Positions 7,701 to 15,898 of a stretch of DNA of 64,000 nt are shown piece by piece. The notes below the pieces were generated by a model that was not told where the DNA came from, ran no database searches, and saw only the letters and a program-made list of their open reading frames with translations. The translations under genes were made by a program, and so were the position numbers. Within the stretch, counting starts at the first letter, position 1. Each line of letters begins with the position of its first letter. This stretch comes from Okibacterium fritillariae (GTDB lineage: Bacteria > Actinomycetota > Actinomycetes > Actinomycetales > Microbacteriaceae), in assembly GCF_900167575.1 (NCBI RefSeq), contig NZ_FUZP01000002.1, positions 310,001 through 374,000 of the forward strand, read 5' to 3'.

Positions 7701-10671
7701 CCGCAACCCCGTCGCGACCTCCGACGAGGTGACAACCCGGCCGGGCCGCACCATCACGGTGCGACCGCTCGACAACGATTCCGACCCCGATGGCGACAAC
7801 CTCACCATCACGGGCGTCACGCCGACGACTCCGGGGGCGGCGGCCGAGGTGCGCGGCAGCACCATCCGTGTCACGGTTCCCGACGGGCGCGGTCGCTACG
7901 GCTTCGTGTACGACATCGAGAACGGCCGCGGCGGCACGGCATCCACCTTCCTCACGGTCGTCGCCGACCCGGATGCTGTGGCCGCCAGGCCCCTCGCTCG
8001 CGACACCGTCCTCTCGCTCAGCGATATCGAGGACGCCGACGAGGTGACCGTCAACCCGCTGAAGAACGTGTTCTTCGCCGAGGGCGAAGTGTCCGCGCTC
8101 GACCTCACGATTCCCGGCGATTTCGCCCAGGCGGCGCGCGTCACCGGATCGAAGCGTGTCGTGGTCGCCGTGACGAACGAGAGTCAGATCATCCCCTTCG
8201 TGGTCGCCCACCCCGACGACGCCGACGTCACGGCCACGGCGTTCATCTGGGTGCCGGGCAAGCGGGATGCCGTGCCGCAGCTGAAGGCCGGTGTGAAGCC
8301 CATTCGCGTGACCAGCGGTGAGAGCGTCGACATCCGGCTCGCGGACTACGTGATCGCGCCAGACGGCCGGGAGGTGCGCCTGACCGATACCGCCACGGTG
8401 CGCGCCACCCACGCCGACGGCTCGGCTCTGACGGCGGATGATCGCACCCTGCGTTTCCGCAGCGCCGACGGGTACTTCGGGCCGGCATCGATCTCGTTCG
8501 AGGTCACCGACTCGGGCGGGGGCGGCGCAGGGGGTGCGGCGAAGGCGGCCACGCTCGTCCTGCCCATCGACGTCGTTCCCACCGAGAATCAGCCACCCGT
8601 CTTCACGGGCGGCCAGATCGACTTCGAACCCGGGCAGTCGAAGGACATCGACCTCACGAAGCTCACGCGCTATCCCTACGCCGACGACCTGGACCAGCTC
8701 GCATTCAGTGTGCTCGACCCGCGCGCCACCGGTTTCGACGTCGCCCTGTCGGGCAGCACCCTGACGGTCACGGCCCGCGCCGATACGCCCAAGGGGTCGG
8801 CATCGAGTGCGCTCATCGGCGTGCGCGACGCCGCGAACCCCGGTCAGAACGGGCGTCTCGACCTGCGCGTCGTCGCCTCGACGCGCCCGCTCGCGCAGCC
8901 CGCCACCGATCAGGTCATCGCGCCCCGCGGCCAGACCACCACGGTCAACGTGCTGCAGAACGACCAGGCCACCAACCCCTTCCCGGGTGAACCCCTCACG
9001 GTCGTCGCGGTGCGCGGCGCCGACGGGCAGAACGTGCCAGCGGGGGTTAGCATCACGCCGTCGGCCGACCGCTCGACGCTCTCCATCCAGGTCTCGGGCG
9101 ATGCGGCCGCACGCGACACCACCGTGCAATACCAGGTCGCGGATGCCACGGGCGATCCGGCCAGGCACACGTGGGGCACCGTGCGCATCAGCGTTCAAGA
9201 CACACCCGACCCGGTGAGTGCCGTGCGCGTCACCGGGTTCGACGACCGCGGCATCACCGTCACGTGGGTGCCGGGCGCCGCCAACAACGCGAGCATCACC
9301 GGATTCCGTGTCGGCGTGCGTCCCGCGGGTGGCGGGGCCGCAACGACCACGGCCTGTGCCGCGACGACGTGCCGCGTGCCGACCCCGGGCAATGGCAGCG
9401 ACAACGCCGTCACGCTCGAGGTGGTGGCCGAGAACAGCATCGGGGCGTCGACGCCGACCGGGCTGGCCGAACGCGTCTGGTCCGACGTGATTCCGGCCGC
9501 GCCCGCCGGCATCTCCGCCGAACCCCTCGATGGGGGCCTCCGCATCGGCTGGGATGCCGTGGGCATGCCGTCCGGCGCGAGCCCCGTGCGCACCTATGTG
9601 GTCACGGTCGGCGGCCGCGAACGCAGCATCGCCGCCGCCGGAAACTGTTCGGGCGGCCGATGCACGACCGAGGTGCAGGGCCTGCCCAACGGCAGCCGAG
9701 TCGACCTCACCATCTCGGCGCGTAACGACGCGTACCCGGCCCTCTCGAAGTGGAACAGCGCCGCGGGTCAGGGCACACCCTTCGGCGCCCCGAGCGGCGG
9801 CGGCGTGCGCGCCGACGGCGACTCCGGCAGCGGCACCGTGACGGTGTCGTGGTCGGGCTTCGGGTCGAACGGCGACCCCATCGCCGGGTACTTCGTCGAG
9901 CGGCTCGCGAACGGGCAGACCCCGACGGGCTCCGGCGCCTGCCGCGTGTCGAGTCCCGCGCCCGGCACCGTCACACCGCCCGTCGCCGGCGGATCGGTCG
10001 TCGAGGTCCGTTCAGAAGGGGCGGGAGCGTCATCCACCGTCTTCAGTGGCCTCGACGAGGCGAACAGGACGTACTACTTCGCCGTCTGGGCCTACAACCG
10101 CGCGGGCTGCGCCGTCTCGAACGTGACCGAGGTGCGCATCCGGCCGACGCCTGGCGACGCCCCGCGCGCCGACGGGGTCATGGTCGAGACCGCACGTTCC
10201 ACCTACGACTACCGCGTCACCAACCTGCAGCCGCGGGCCGACCGCTATCAGATCGCAACGGTCGACGCAGCCGGCAACCGGCTCGGATCCTGGGTGTCGT
10301 TCGCCGCCGGATCGTTCCCGCGCGAGGTGCTCGAACTGCCCACCGGTCAGCGCGTGCAATTCGCGCTGCGGGCGTGCAACGTCTACGCCGTCGTCGAGGT
10401 GTGCGGCGACCCCGCGGTCATGACCGCGCCCGAGACATCCCTCGCGTTCCGGCCCGTCGACCTGCGCTACGACGGGGCGGCCGGTGCCTACAGCTGGACC
10501 GCGCTCCCCGTGAACGGGCCGGATTACCCGGCCGCCAGCGCGTGCGTCGACCAGGCCAACCCCGAGAACACGGGCACCAGCACGGCAACGGGATGCACGT
10601 TCCCCGCGCCGCCCGTCGACCCCGCGCTGTTCATCACCATCGGCGGCAAGAGGGTCCAGGTGACCCCGTGA
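4705..10671 (+). CDS. Giant membrane-anchored Ig-like/fibronectin III surface protein (1988 aa)
   Basis: An N-terminal transmembrane anchor (~10-32) precedes a region of ~380 residues with beta-propeller character (repeated short strands such as SVGRVDLAT, DLWLLPT), then an acidic linker (~395-418). About eleven Ig/cadherin-like repeats of ~90 residues follow (~420-1497), many with Asp-rich turns that look calcium-binding (NDYDPNGD, DNDSDPDGDN, GIDPDGD). The C-terminal ~480 residues hold FN3-like domains with cysteine pairs. The gene overlaps the kinase gene by 4 nt, indicating translational coupling. The protein would project outside the membrane. Function is not established; envelope scaffold or adhesion is inference. 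Minus-strand reading frames beneath it are composition shadows. Confidence 0.9.
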   Translation: MIRAFLARRGAALATVLAGVLVVALIAVISLVSTGYRADKLSLDDDSVWVTNQSRQAIGRANVRVGELNAALAVERAGTGETGVDVVQDGSTVLLVDRAAGSVGRVDLATATVDEPIPLPPGASEVHVARGRIVIARGGDLWLLPTASLEDFRSDDEPTVSLGADALAAVAPTGDIFVYRAETGRLSHLGPGSDRVDDATTINTGATDAPQDRGADGAPAVADSPGALQLTATGDRYALLDRDAGLLHTPSGQIDLSRIDGLDAATAVLQRPSAARDGVLVATADSLVDVPPSGTARVLATGAFGPAVAPAIAPNPAAGAVGECLVGAWQSGTVATLCGRPSSDADARVSTVSGLVPGADLAFRVLEDRVVLNDRVGGGSWAVLDGNRSIDNWDDLLADTDTEEQVEENTDDTPPEFDEEQKPPVAVADGLGARPGRSTLLPVLLNDYDPNGDVLVIDSVGEVPTDTGRVDLVNDGQSIKLTLSPEARGDIRFAYSISDGRGGTATADVTVTVRGDDENGPPAQVRPTRTTVASGGRVSTQVLGDWVDPDGDPLYLTRASVDAPDLTQFTPAGEVVYTDGGTGAEAGDIPLLVSDGRAEGAGVLTVGIKPSGQVPIVADGFAVTAYAGEDVRIAPLDHARGGSAPLRLVNVPSRDGSTVVPDYDLGTFRFSSGEARTHLLEYTVTDGVLTETGQARIDVLPNPTGAAPVTVPHTAFVREQSSQDVAVLEQDFDPAGGVLVITGVDDAPAESGIRVEVVEQRLVRITLTRPLEAPTPIGYHVSNGSAESDGTITVIQVPTPAVRQAPIANPDTASVRVGDAIDIPVLANDRHPDGDALTLDATLSRQVPGNAGLLFASGTVLRYLAPREPGNYTATYRVRGPDGQWADADVTLTVREADAAGNRPPVPKTVTSRVLAGDTVRVPIPLQGIDPDGDSVKLAGQASNPEKGAVTASGTDWFEYEAGAYSTGTDEFSYTVVDTLGQTATGTVRIGISPPRDGARNPVATSDEVTTRPGRTITVRPLDNDSDPDGDNLTITGVTPTTPGAAAEVRGSTIRVTVPDGRGRYGFVYDIENGRGGTASTFLTVVADPDAVAARPLARDTVLSLSDIEDADEVTVNPLKNVFFAEGEVSALDLTIPGDFAQAARVTGSKRVVVAVTNESQIIPFVVAHPDDADVTATAFIWVPGKRDAVPQLKAGVKPIRVTSGESVDIRLADYVIAPDGREVRLTDTATVRATHADGSALTADDRTLRFRSADGYFGPASISFEVTDSGGGGAGGAAKAATLVLPIDVVPTENQPPVFTGGQIDFEPGQSKDIDLTKLTRYPYADDLDQLAFSVLDPRATGFDVALSGSTLTVTARADTPKGSASSALIGVRDAANPGQNGRLDLRVVASTRPLAQPATDQVIAPRGQTTTVNVLQNDQATNPFPGEPLTVVAVRGADGQNVPAGVSITPSADRSTLSIQVSGDAAARDTTVQYQVADATGDPARHTWGTVRISVQDTPDPVSAVRVTGFDDRGITVTWVPGAANNASITGFRVGVRPAGGGAATTTACAATTCRVPTPGNGSDNAVTLEVVAENSIGASTPTGLAERVWSDVIPAAPAGISAEPLDGGLRIGWDAVGMPSGASPVRTYVVTVGGRERSIAAAGNCSGGRCTTEVQGLPNGSRVDLTISARNDAYPALSKWNSAAGQGTPFGAPSGGGVRADGDSGSGTVTVSWSGFGSNGDPIAGYFVERLANGQTPTGSGACRVSSPAPGTVTPPVAGGSVVEVRSEGAGASSTVFSGLDEANRTYYFAVWAYNRAGCAVSNVTEVRIRPTPGDAPRADGVMVETARSTYDYRVTNLQPRADRYQIATVDAAGNRLGSWVSFAAGSFPREVLELPTGQRVQFALRACNVYAVVEVCGDPAVMTAPETSLAFRPVDLRYDGAAGAYSWTALPVNGPDYPAASACVDQANPENTGTSTATGCTFPAPPVDPALFITIGGKRVQVTP

Positions 10672-10708
10672 CGCGCGCCCCGGCATCCCACCCCCGAAAG
10701 GATCCCTC

Positions 10709-11677
10709 GTGACCCTCACCCCCGAAGAGGCGCGCTGGTTCGCCGGCACCTTCGACTCCCTCGTCGCGAACGTGGAGCAGGTGCTGCTCGGCAAGAGCCA
10801 CGTCGTGCGGCTGGCATTCACCACCCTGATGAGCCGTGGCCACCTGCTGCTCGAAGACGTGCCCGGCACCGGCAAGACGTCGCTCGCGCGGGCCATCGCG
10901 GCGTCGATCGATGGCACGCATTCGCGTGTGCAGTTCACGCCAGACCTGCTGCCCGGTGACATCACGGGTGTGAGCATCTATGACCAGCGCAGCGGCAGCT
11001 TCGAGTTCCACCGCGGCCCGATTTTCGCGAACATCGTGCTCGCCGACGAGATCAACCGCGCGAGCCCCAAGACGCAGTCGGCGCTGCTCGAGGTGATGGA
11101 GGAGCTGACGGTGACGGTCGACGGGACGACGCACCCCGTGCATCCGCCGTTCATGGTGCTCGCCACGCAGAACCCCATCGAGCAGGCCGGAACCTACCGC
11201 CTGCCAGAGGCCCAGCTCGACCGGTTCCTGCTGAAGACGTCGATCGGATACCCCGACCACCAGTCGACGATGCAGATCCTCGAGGGGGCCTCGGCTCCCG
11301 CGACCATCTCGCCCGTCGTGCCGGCGTCGACCATCCGCGACATGTTGTCCATCGCGCGCACCACCTTCGTCGACCCGACGATCAACGACTACATCGTGCG
11401 CATCGTCGAGGCCACGAGGCAGGCCGAAGAGGTGCGGCTCGGCGCGAGTGTGCGTGGGGCGCTGGCATTGCTCGCCGCGGTGCGCACGTGGGCCGTGTCG
11501 CAGGGCCGCACGTTCGTCACCCCCGACGACGTGAAGGCGCTCGCCGAACCCGTGCTCGCGCACCGGCTCGTGCTCGACGCCGAGGCGGAATACGACGGGG
11601 TGACGCCCTCGAGCGTCATCTCGCAGGTGCTCATCGACGCGCCGCCGCCCGGAGACGGGGTTGGCCGTGCCGGCTGA
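10709..11677 (+). CDS. MoxR-family AAA+ ATPase
   Basis: The protein has 322 residues; the GTG start lies just after a GAAAGGA ribosome site. Walker A is EDVPGTGKTSLA, Walker B is LADEINRASPKTQSALLEVM, and sensor region ATQNPIEQAGTYRLPEAQ is typical of MoxR. These chaperone-like ATPases usually act with von Willebrand A or DUF58 proteins encoded beside them, which fits the DUF58 gene overlapping its 3' end by 17 nt. It probably remodels or activates a membrane complex made of the DUF58 and transglutaminase-like proteins. It is cytosolic with no membrane segments. Confidence 0.95.
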   Translation: MTLTPEEARWFAGTFDSLVANVEQVLLGKSHVVRLAFTTLMSRGHLLLEDVPGTGKTSLARAIAASIDGTHSRVQFTPDLLPGDITGVSIYDQRSGSFEFHRGPIFANIVLADEINRASPKTQSALLEVMEELTVTVDGTTHPVHPPFMVLATQNPIEQAGTYRLPEAQLDRFLLKTSIGYPDHQSTMQILEGASAPATISPVVPASTIRDMLSIARTTFVDPTINDYIVRIVEATRQAEEVRLGASVRGALALLAAVRTWAVSQGRTFVTPDDVKALAEPVLAHRLVLDAEAEYDGVTPSSVISQVLIDAPPPGDGVGRAG

Positions 11678-13160
11678 AGAACGGATGACGGGGGAGGGGA
11701 CTGAGCGCAACACCAGCGGCAGCGCGGGTGAGCCCGTGGTCGCGCGCGCGAGCGCCGACACGCGCTCGCGCACGCACAGCAAAGCGCGCATCAACGGGCG
11801 AACGTCGACGCGGACCTCGGCGCGCGGCGCGACAGGTCTGCGCGACCTGACGTCCACGTCCCTGCGAGCCGATGCCGCAGACGACGCGGGGCGGGCCGCT
11901 AGTGCTCGCCTGAGCCTGGCCCGCACGCTCCGTCGCGCTCGCCGAGCGCTCGCGCGCGCCTGGTCGGCCGTCACGGCGGTCGTCACGCCCCTCGGCTGGG
12001 CCGTCGCCGCGCTCGCCATCGCCGGGCTCGGCGCCGGCTACGCGCTCGGGTGGACCGAGTTCGTGGTCATCGGCTGGGCCGCCGTCATCGCGGCCGCGGT
12101 CGCCGCCCTGTTCCTCATCGGCCGCATCCGGCACCGCGTCACGCTGCACCTCGCCGACGACCGCGTCGTCGTGGGAGCCACGGCCGTCGGCCAGCTCACG
12201 ATCGACAACCCCGGCCTCCGGCTGTTGCCGGCCATCACGGTCGACGTGCCCGTGGGCGAGGCGACCCTCGACGTGCCCGTCCCGCCACTGGCCCCCCGGC
12301 AGCAGATCGAAGAACTCTTCCGTGTGCCGGCGACCAGGCGGGGGGTTTTTCCCGTCGGGCCGGCACGTGCCACCCGTCGCGACCCGCTCGGGCTCGTGCG
12401 GCGCGAACACGCCTGGACCGACGCATCCGCCCTGTATGTGCATCCGCTCACCGTGTCCGTGCCGAGCCTCAGCACGGGTTTCGTGCGCGACCTCGAGGGC
12501 AGCCCGACGCGCGACCTCACGAGCGACGATGTGTCGTTCCACGCGCTGCGCGAGTATGCGCCGGGCGACGAGAGGCGCAGCATCCATTGGCGGTCGACAG
12601 CGAAGACCGGGCGTTTCATGGTGCGCCAGTACGAGGAGACCCGCCGTAGCCACCTCATGGTGGCGCTGTCGGGACGGGCGGACGAGTACGCGAGCGACGA
12701 GGAGTTCGAGCTGGCCGTGAGCGTCGCGGCGTCGCTCGGCGTGCGTGCCATCCGCGACACGCGCACCGTCTCGGTCGTGACGGGCGAGGTGACGCCCGAG
12801 TTCTCGCGGCGCACCGTGCGGTCGGTGCGGGCGTTCGCCTCGGTCACGCCCACGCGCCTGCTCGACGATCTGGCCGCGGTCGAGCTCGAGGACCGTGCAC
12901 TCGACCTCGCCGCCACGGCCCGCGCGGCCGCCGACACGATCGGTGGCATCTCGCTCGCCTTCCTCGTCTGCGGCAGCGCCACCGAACCCGCCGCTATCCG
13001 CGAGGCCGCTCGCCAGCTTCCGCTCGGCGTGGATGTCGTCGCAATCGTGTGCGAATCGGAGGGCGTGCCCACGCAACGTGTGTCGGCCGGCCTCACGGTC
13101 GTGACGATCGGATACCTCGACGACCTGCGCCCGGCCCTCAATCGGGCGGTGGCGCGATGA
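11661..13160 (+). CDS. DUF58 domain membrane protein
   Basis: The protein is about 499 residues. The N-terminal ~110 residues are basic and Ser/Thr-rich, followed by two transmembrane segments (~113-155) and a DUF58 region with its hallmark REYAPGDERRSIHWRSTAK (around residue 295-315). DUF58 proteins often resemble vWA folds and pair with MoxR ATPases. TTG at 11661 is preferred because GGAG lies 6 nt upstream; GTG 11667 and ATG 11685 are in-frame alternatives. The gene overlaps moxR by 17 nt and the next gene by ATGA, so the three are translationally coupled. Function is not experimentally known for this family. Confidence 0.9.
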   Translation: MAVPAEERMTGEGTERNTSGSAGEPVVARASADTRSRTHSKARINGRTSTRTSARGATGLRDLTSTSLRADAADDAGRAASARLSLARTLRRARRALARAWSAVTAVVTPLGWAVAALAIAGLGAGYALGWTEFVVIGWAAVIAAAVAALFLIGRIRHRVTLHLADDRVVVGATAVGQLTIDNPGLRLLPAITVDVPVGEATLDVPVPPLAPRQQIEELFRVPATRRGVFPVGPARATRRDPLGLVRREHAWTDASALYVHPLTVSVPSLSTGFVRDLEGSPTRDLTSDDVSFHALREYAPGDERRSIHWRSTAKTGRFMVRQYEETRRSHLMVALSGRADEYASDEEFELAVSVAASLGVRAIRDTRTVSVVTGEVTPEFSRRTVRSVRAFASVTPTRLLDDLAAVELEDRALDLAATARAAADTIGGISLAFLVCGSATEPAAIREAARQLPLGVDVVAIVCESEGVPTQRVSAGLTVVTIGYLDDLRPALNRAVAR

Positions 13161-15724
13161 GCCGCCTGGACTCGCAGAAGGGCGCGCCGGGTCAGGCTCC
13201 CGCCGCGGGCGGCAGGTCGCGGTGGACCCCGCGATCAACCCGTCGTGCGCCCGACGGACGCCCGGGCTGGACCAGGCTTCTCCTCGGCGTGCTCGCGCCC
13301 CTCCTCGCGACGGCCGTCGCCCTCGCCGCGTTCTGGCCCGTCTACCAGTCCATCGAGTTCGTGCGAATGGCCGCCGTCACCGTCGTCGTCGCGGGCGCTC
13401 TCGCGGTGCTGGGCGCCCGTTTCCGCTGGTCGCCCCTCCTCGTCGCGGCGCTCACGGCCGCGGTCGTCCTCATCGCGGGTGTGCCCCTCGCCATCCCCAG
13501 CGAGGCGACCGCGGGTGGATGGCTGCCCACCGGGCCGGCACTCGTGCACCTCCTCGAGGCCACGGCGCTCTCCTGGCGGCAACTCGTCACCATCGTGACC
13601 CCCGTCGGCGCCTACCAAGCCCTCCTCGTGCCCGCATTCCTCCTCGGCCTCGTCACGGCTGTCCTGTCGGCCTCGCTGGCATTGCGTTCGCGGCATCCTC
13701 GTCTGGCCCTCGTGCCCCCGTTCCTGCTCCTCGCGGCCGCCGTCGCCCTCGGGCCGACCGAGGTGGCGCCGGCCTGGACGATCGCCGTCGGTGCCCTTCT
13801 CGTGCTCGTGTCGGCCGTCTGGGCGGTCCTTTTGCCCGCCGGTCCGACCACGTCCGAGCTCCCCGGATCACGCCGCTCCCGGCAGCATGCCGACCGCGCC
13901 GCAGCAACACCCCTCATCGGCCACTCGGTGAGCCGCAGCCGCTCCCTCCGCCTCGCCATCACGCGCGTCGCCGCCATCGCCGTCGTCCTCGCCGTCGCCC
14001 TCGCGGGCAGCACCGTCTTGGCCACGACTCTCGCCCCGGCCTCCGATCGGGATGTCATCAGGGCCCATGTCGAGCAGCCGTTCGTGCCGCGGGACTACCC
14101 GTCCCCGCTCGCCGGGTTCCGCTCCTATCTCGACCCCGCCACGCGCGACGAGACCCTGTTGACGGTCGAGGGGCTTCCGGCCGATGCGCGCCTGCGTCTT
14201 GCGACCGTCGACACCTACACGGGAGTGGTCTATGCGGTGGGTGACGCCTCGGCGGGCGCGGGCAACGCCTCCGGATCCGGCAACGCGTCTCGATCCGGAA
14301 ACGCCTCTGGATCCGGCACCGACGCTGACGGCGAGGATGGTTCGTCCTCCTCGGCGGATGCCGCGGGCTCGGCGTCCGCGTCCGGCTCTGGCGTCTTCAC
14401 GCGCGTCCCCTACCGCCTCACGCCGACCGCCACCGGAACCCGCGTCGACCTCACGGTGCGCGTCGACCGGTTCAGCGACGTCTGGGTTCCCGACGCCGGC
14501 GCGCTCGAGCAACTCCGCTTCCTCGGCCCCCGCGCCGACGCCCTGACCGACAGTTTCAGCTACAACGCCGCCACGGGAACGGCCGCGGTTTCGGCGGGCC
14601 TTCGGCCGGGAGACTCCTACCGCCTCACCGCCATCCTGCCGCCCGCGACAGACGATGTGGATGTCGCAAGCCTCCGCCCCGGCACCGCACCCCTACCCGA
14701 ACCGGCCGCCGTGCCCGATGCCCTCACCGAGTGGTTGACGCGCAACGCCGCCGCTCCCGCTTCGAGCGACGAGCCCGCCGCCCCCGGCGGGTCCCTGCAG
14801 CGCGCCCTCGACGCCCTCGCCTCGACGGGCTACGTCAGCCACGGCATCGACCCCGACACCCCGCGCAGCGTCTCCGGTCACGGCATCGCCCGCCTCGAGA
14901 CGCTCTTCACCGAACAACCCATGGTCGGCGATCAGGAACAGTACGCGACGGCCGCCGCCTTGATCGCGCGCCAGCTGGGGTTCCCGGCCCGCGTCGTCCT
15001 GGGTTTCCGTCCGGACGGCGCCGCCGCGGGCGATACCTCGGGCCCTGTCGCCGTCACGGGCGCGGATATCGACGCCTGGGTCGAGATCCAGGACTCCTCG
15101 GGCCGCTGGGTCACGATCGATCCCACGCCCGCCGTCCGCGACATCCCCGAGCGTGCCCCCGACGAACCGACGCCCATCTCGAAGCCGCAGACGGTCGTCC
15201 CCCCGCCCGTCGTCGAAGACCCGGAGGAGAGCACTCCCGCGGCCCCCGACAGCGAGGTCTCCGACCCGCCCGCCGAGCAGCCGTGGTGGCTCGCGGCGGT
15301 CCGCATCGTGCTGACCGTGGCGGGCTGGACGCTCCTCATCGCAGCGATCCTGGCTGCGCCGTTCCTGGCGGTCATCGCCGCCAAGGCCCGTCGCCGCCGC
15401 ACCCGGCGCCGGCGGGGGAGTGCCGACGCCCGCATCCGCGCCGGCTGGCTCGAAGCGCGCGACACGGCCGTCGACTACGGCATCGACATCCCGGCCTCGG
15501 CGACGCGTCGCGAAGCCGCTGCCCGCATCGGCAGCAAGACGGCCGTCACGCTGGCCTCGGTCGCCGATCGGGTGTCGTTCTCACCCGACCGCCCCGACGA
15601 CGACGACGCCGACAAGGTCTGGCAGGGCGTCGACGAACTCCGCCGCCGCGTCGCCGAACGACACACGCGACGCGAACGCCTCCGCGCCCGCATCGCCCTC
15701 ACGTCCCTCCGCCGCCCGCGCTAA
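13157..15724 (+). CDS. Transglutaminase-like membrane protein, catalytic Cys and His replaced
   Basis: The protein has 855 residues from the ATGA overlap with the DUF58 gene; an upstream in-frame extension to 13049 is less likely. Several N-terminal membrane segments (~35-300) precede an extracytoplasmic part, a transglutaminase core (~580-665), a further membrane helix (~705-730) and a basic C-terminal tail. At the usual catalytic Cys the sequence reads GDQEQYATA (Gln593). At the usual HAW it reads DAWVEI (Asp639). Only the third triad residue, Asp655 in IDPTP, remains. The fold is therefore probably present but hydrolytically dead. An 18-bp in-frame tandem repeat encodes GNASGS units near residue 370. 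It is the last gene of the cluster. Confidence 0.88.
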   Translation: MSRLDSQKGAPGQAPAAGGRSRWTPRSTRRAPDGRPGWTRLLLGVLAPLLATAVALAAFWPVYQSIEFVRMAAVTVVVAGALAVLGARFRWSPLLVAALTAAVVLIAGVPLAIPSEATAGGWLPTGPALVHLLEATALSWRQLVTIVTPVGAYQALLVPAFLLGLVTAVLSASLALRSRHPRLALVPPFLLLAAAVALGPTEVAPAWTIAVGALLVLVSAVWAVLLPAGPTTSELPGSRRSRQHADRAAATPLIGHSVSRSRSLRLAITRVAAIAVVLAVALAGSTVLATTLAPASDRDVIRAHVEQPFVPRDYPSPLAGFRSYLDPATRDETLLTVEGLPADARLRLATVDTYTGVVYAVGDASAGAGNASGSGNASRSGNASGSGTDADGEDGSSSSADAAGSASASGSGVFTRVPYRLTPTATGTRVDLTVRVDRFSDVWVPDAGALEQLRFLGPRADALTDSFSYNAATGTAAVSAGLRPGDSYRLTAILPPATDDVDVASLRPGTAPLPEPAAVPDALTEWLTRNAAAPASSDEPAAPGGSLQRALDALASTGYVSHGIDPDTPRSVSGHGIARLETLFTEQPMVGDQEQYATAAALIARQLGFPARVVLGFRPDGAAAGDTSGPVAVTGADIDAWVEIQDSSGRWVTIDPTPAVRDIPERAPDEPTPISKPQTVVPPPVVEDPEESTPAAPDSEVSDPPAEQPWWLAAVRIVLTVAGWTLLIAAILAAPFLAVIAAKARRRRTRRRRGSADARIRAGWLEARDTAVDYGIDIPASATRREAAARIGSKTAVTLASVADRVSFSPDRPDDDDADKVWQGVDELRRRVAERHTRRERLRARIALTSLRRPR
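14261..14314 (+). repeat. In-frame 18-bp tandem repeat (3 units)
   Basis: Three 18-bp units, at 14261, 14279 and 14297, each contain a GATCC core and encode GNASGS, GNASRS and GNASGS. They sit in an extracytoplasmic loop of the transglutaminase-like protein. Length changes by whole units would preserve the frame. Confidence 0.75.
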
Positions 15725-15858
15725 CCCGCCCGCGCTAACCCGCCCGCGCCAACCCAGCCGCGTAATACCGTCCGCGTAAACCCGCCCGCGCAAAACGCCC
15801 GCCGACGCAAAACGCCCGCCCACGCATAACGCCCGCCCGCGCAAAACGCCCGCCCGCA
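15721..15858. repeat. GC-rich tandem array: five 14-bp then four 17-bp units
   Basis: From 15721, five degenerate 14-bp units (consensus CTAACCCGCCCGCG; starts 15721, 15735, 15749, 15763, 15777) are followed by four 17-bp units (consensus CAAAACGCCCGCCCGCG; starts 15791, 15808, 15825, 15842). The stop codon of the upstream gene lies inside the first unit. The last unit supplies one arm of the sdhB terminator hairpin. It fills the gap between two convergent genes. Confidence 0.85.
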
Positions 15859-15880
15859 CCTCTCGGCACGAACGGGCGTT
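15845..15880 (-). terminator. Terminator hairpin of the sdh operon
   Basis: The 8-bp arms AACGCCCG and CGGGCGTT flank a 20-nt loop. On the minus strand the hairpin is followed by a short T run (GGGCGTTTTG). It lies directly after the sdhB stop. One arm is part of the tandem array. Confidence 0.6.
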
Positions 15881-15898
15881 CCCAGCGCATCTGACGCG

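Noticed and set aside
5074-9198. A 1374-codon open frame on the minus strand under the giant surface protein gene
   Set aside because: It is antisense to a well-supported gene, its product is Arg/Gly/His/Val-rich without any domain, and such frames arise from codon bias in GC-rich DNA.
15581-15859. A 92-codon minus-strand frame through the 14/17-bp tandem array
   Set aside because: It is entirely repeat-encoded Gly/Arg/Ala sequence overlapping the end of the transglutaminase-like gene.
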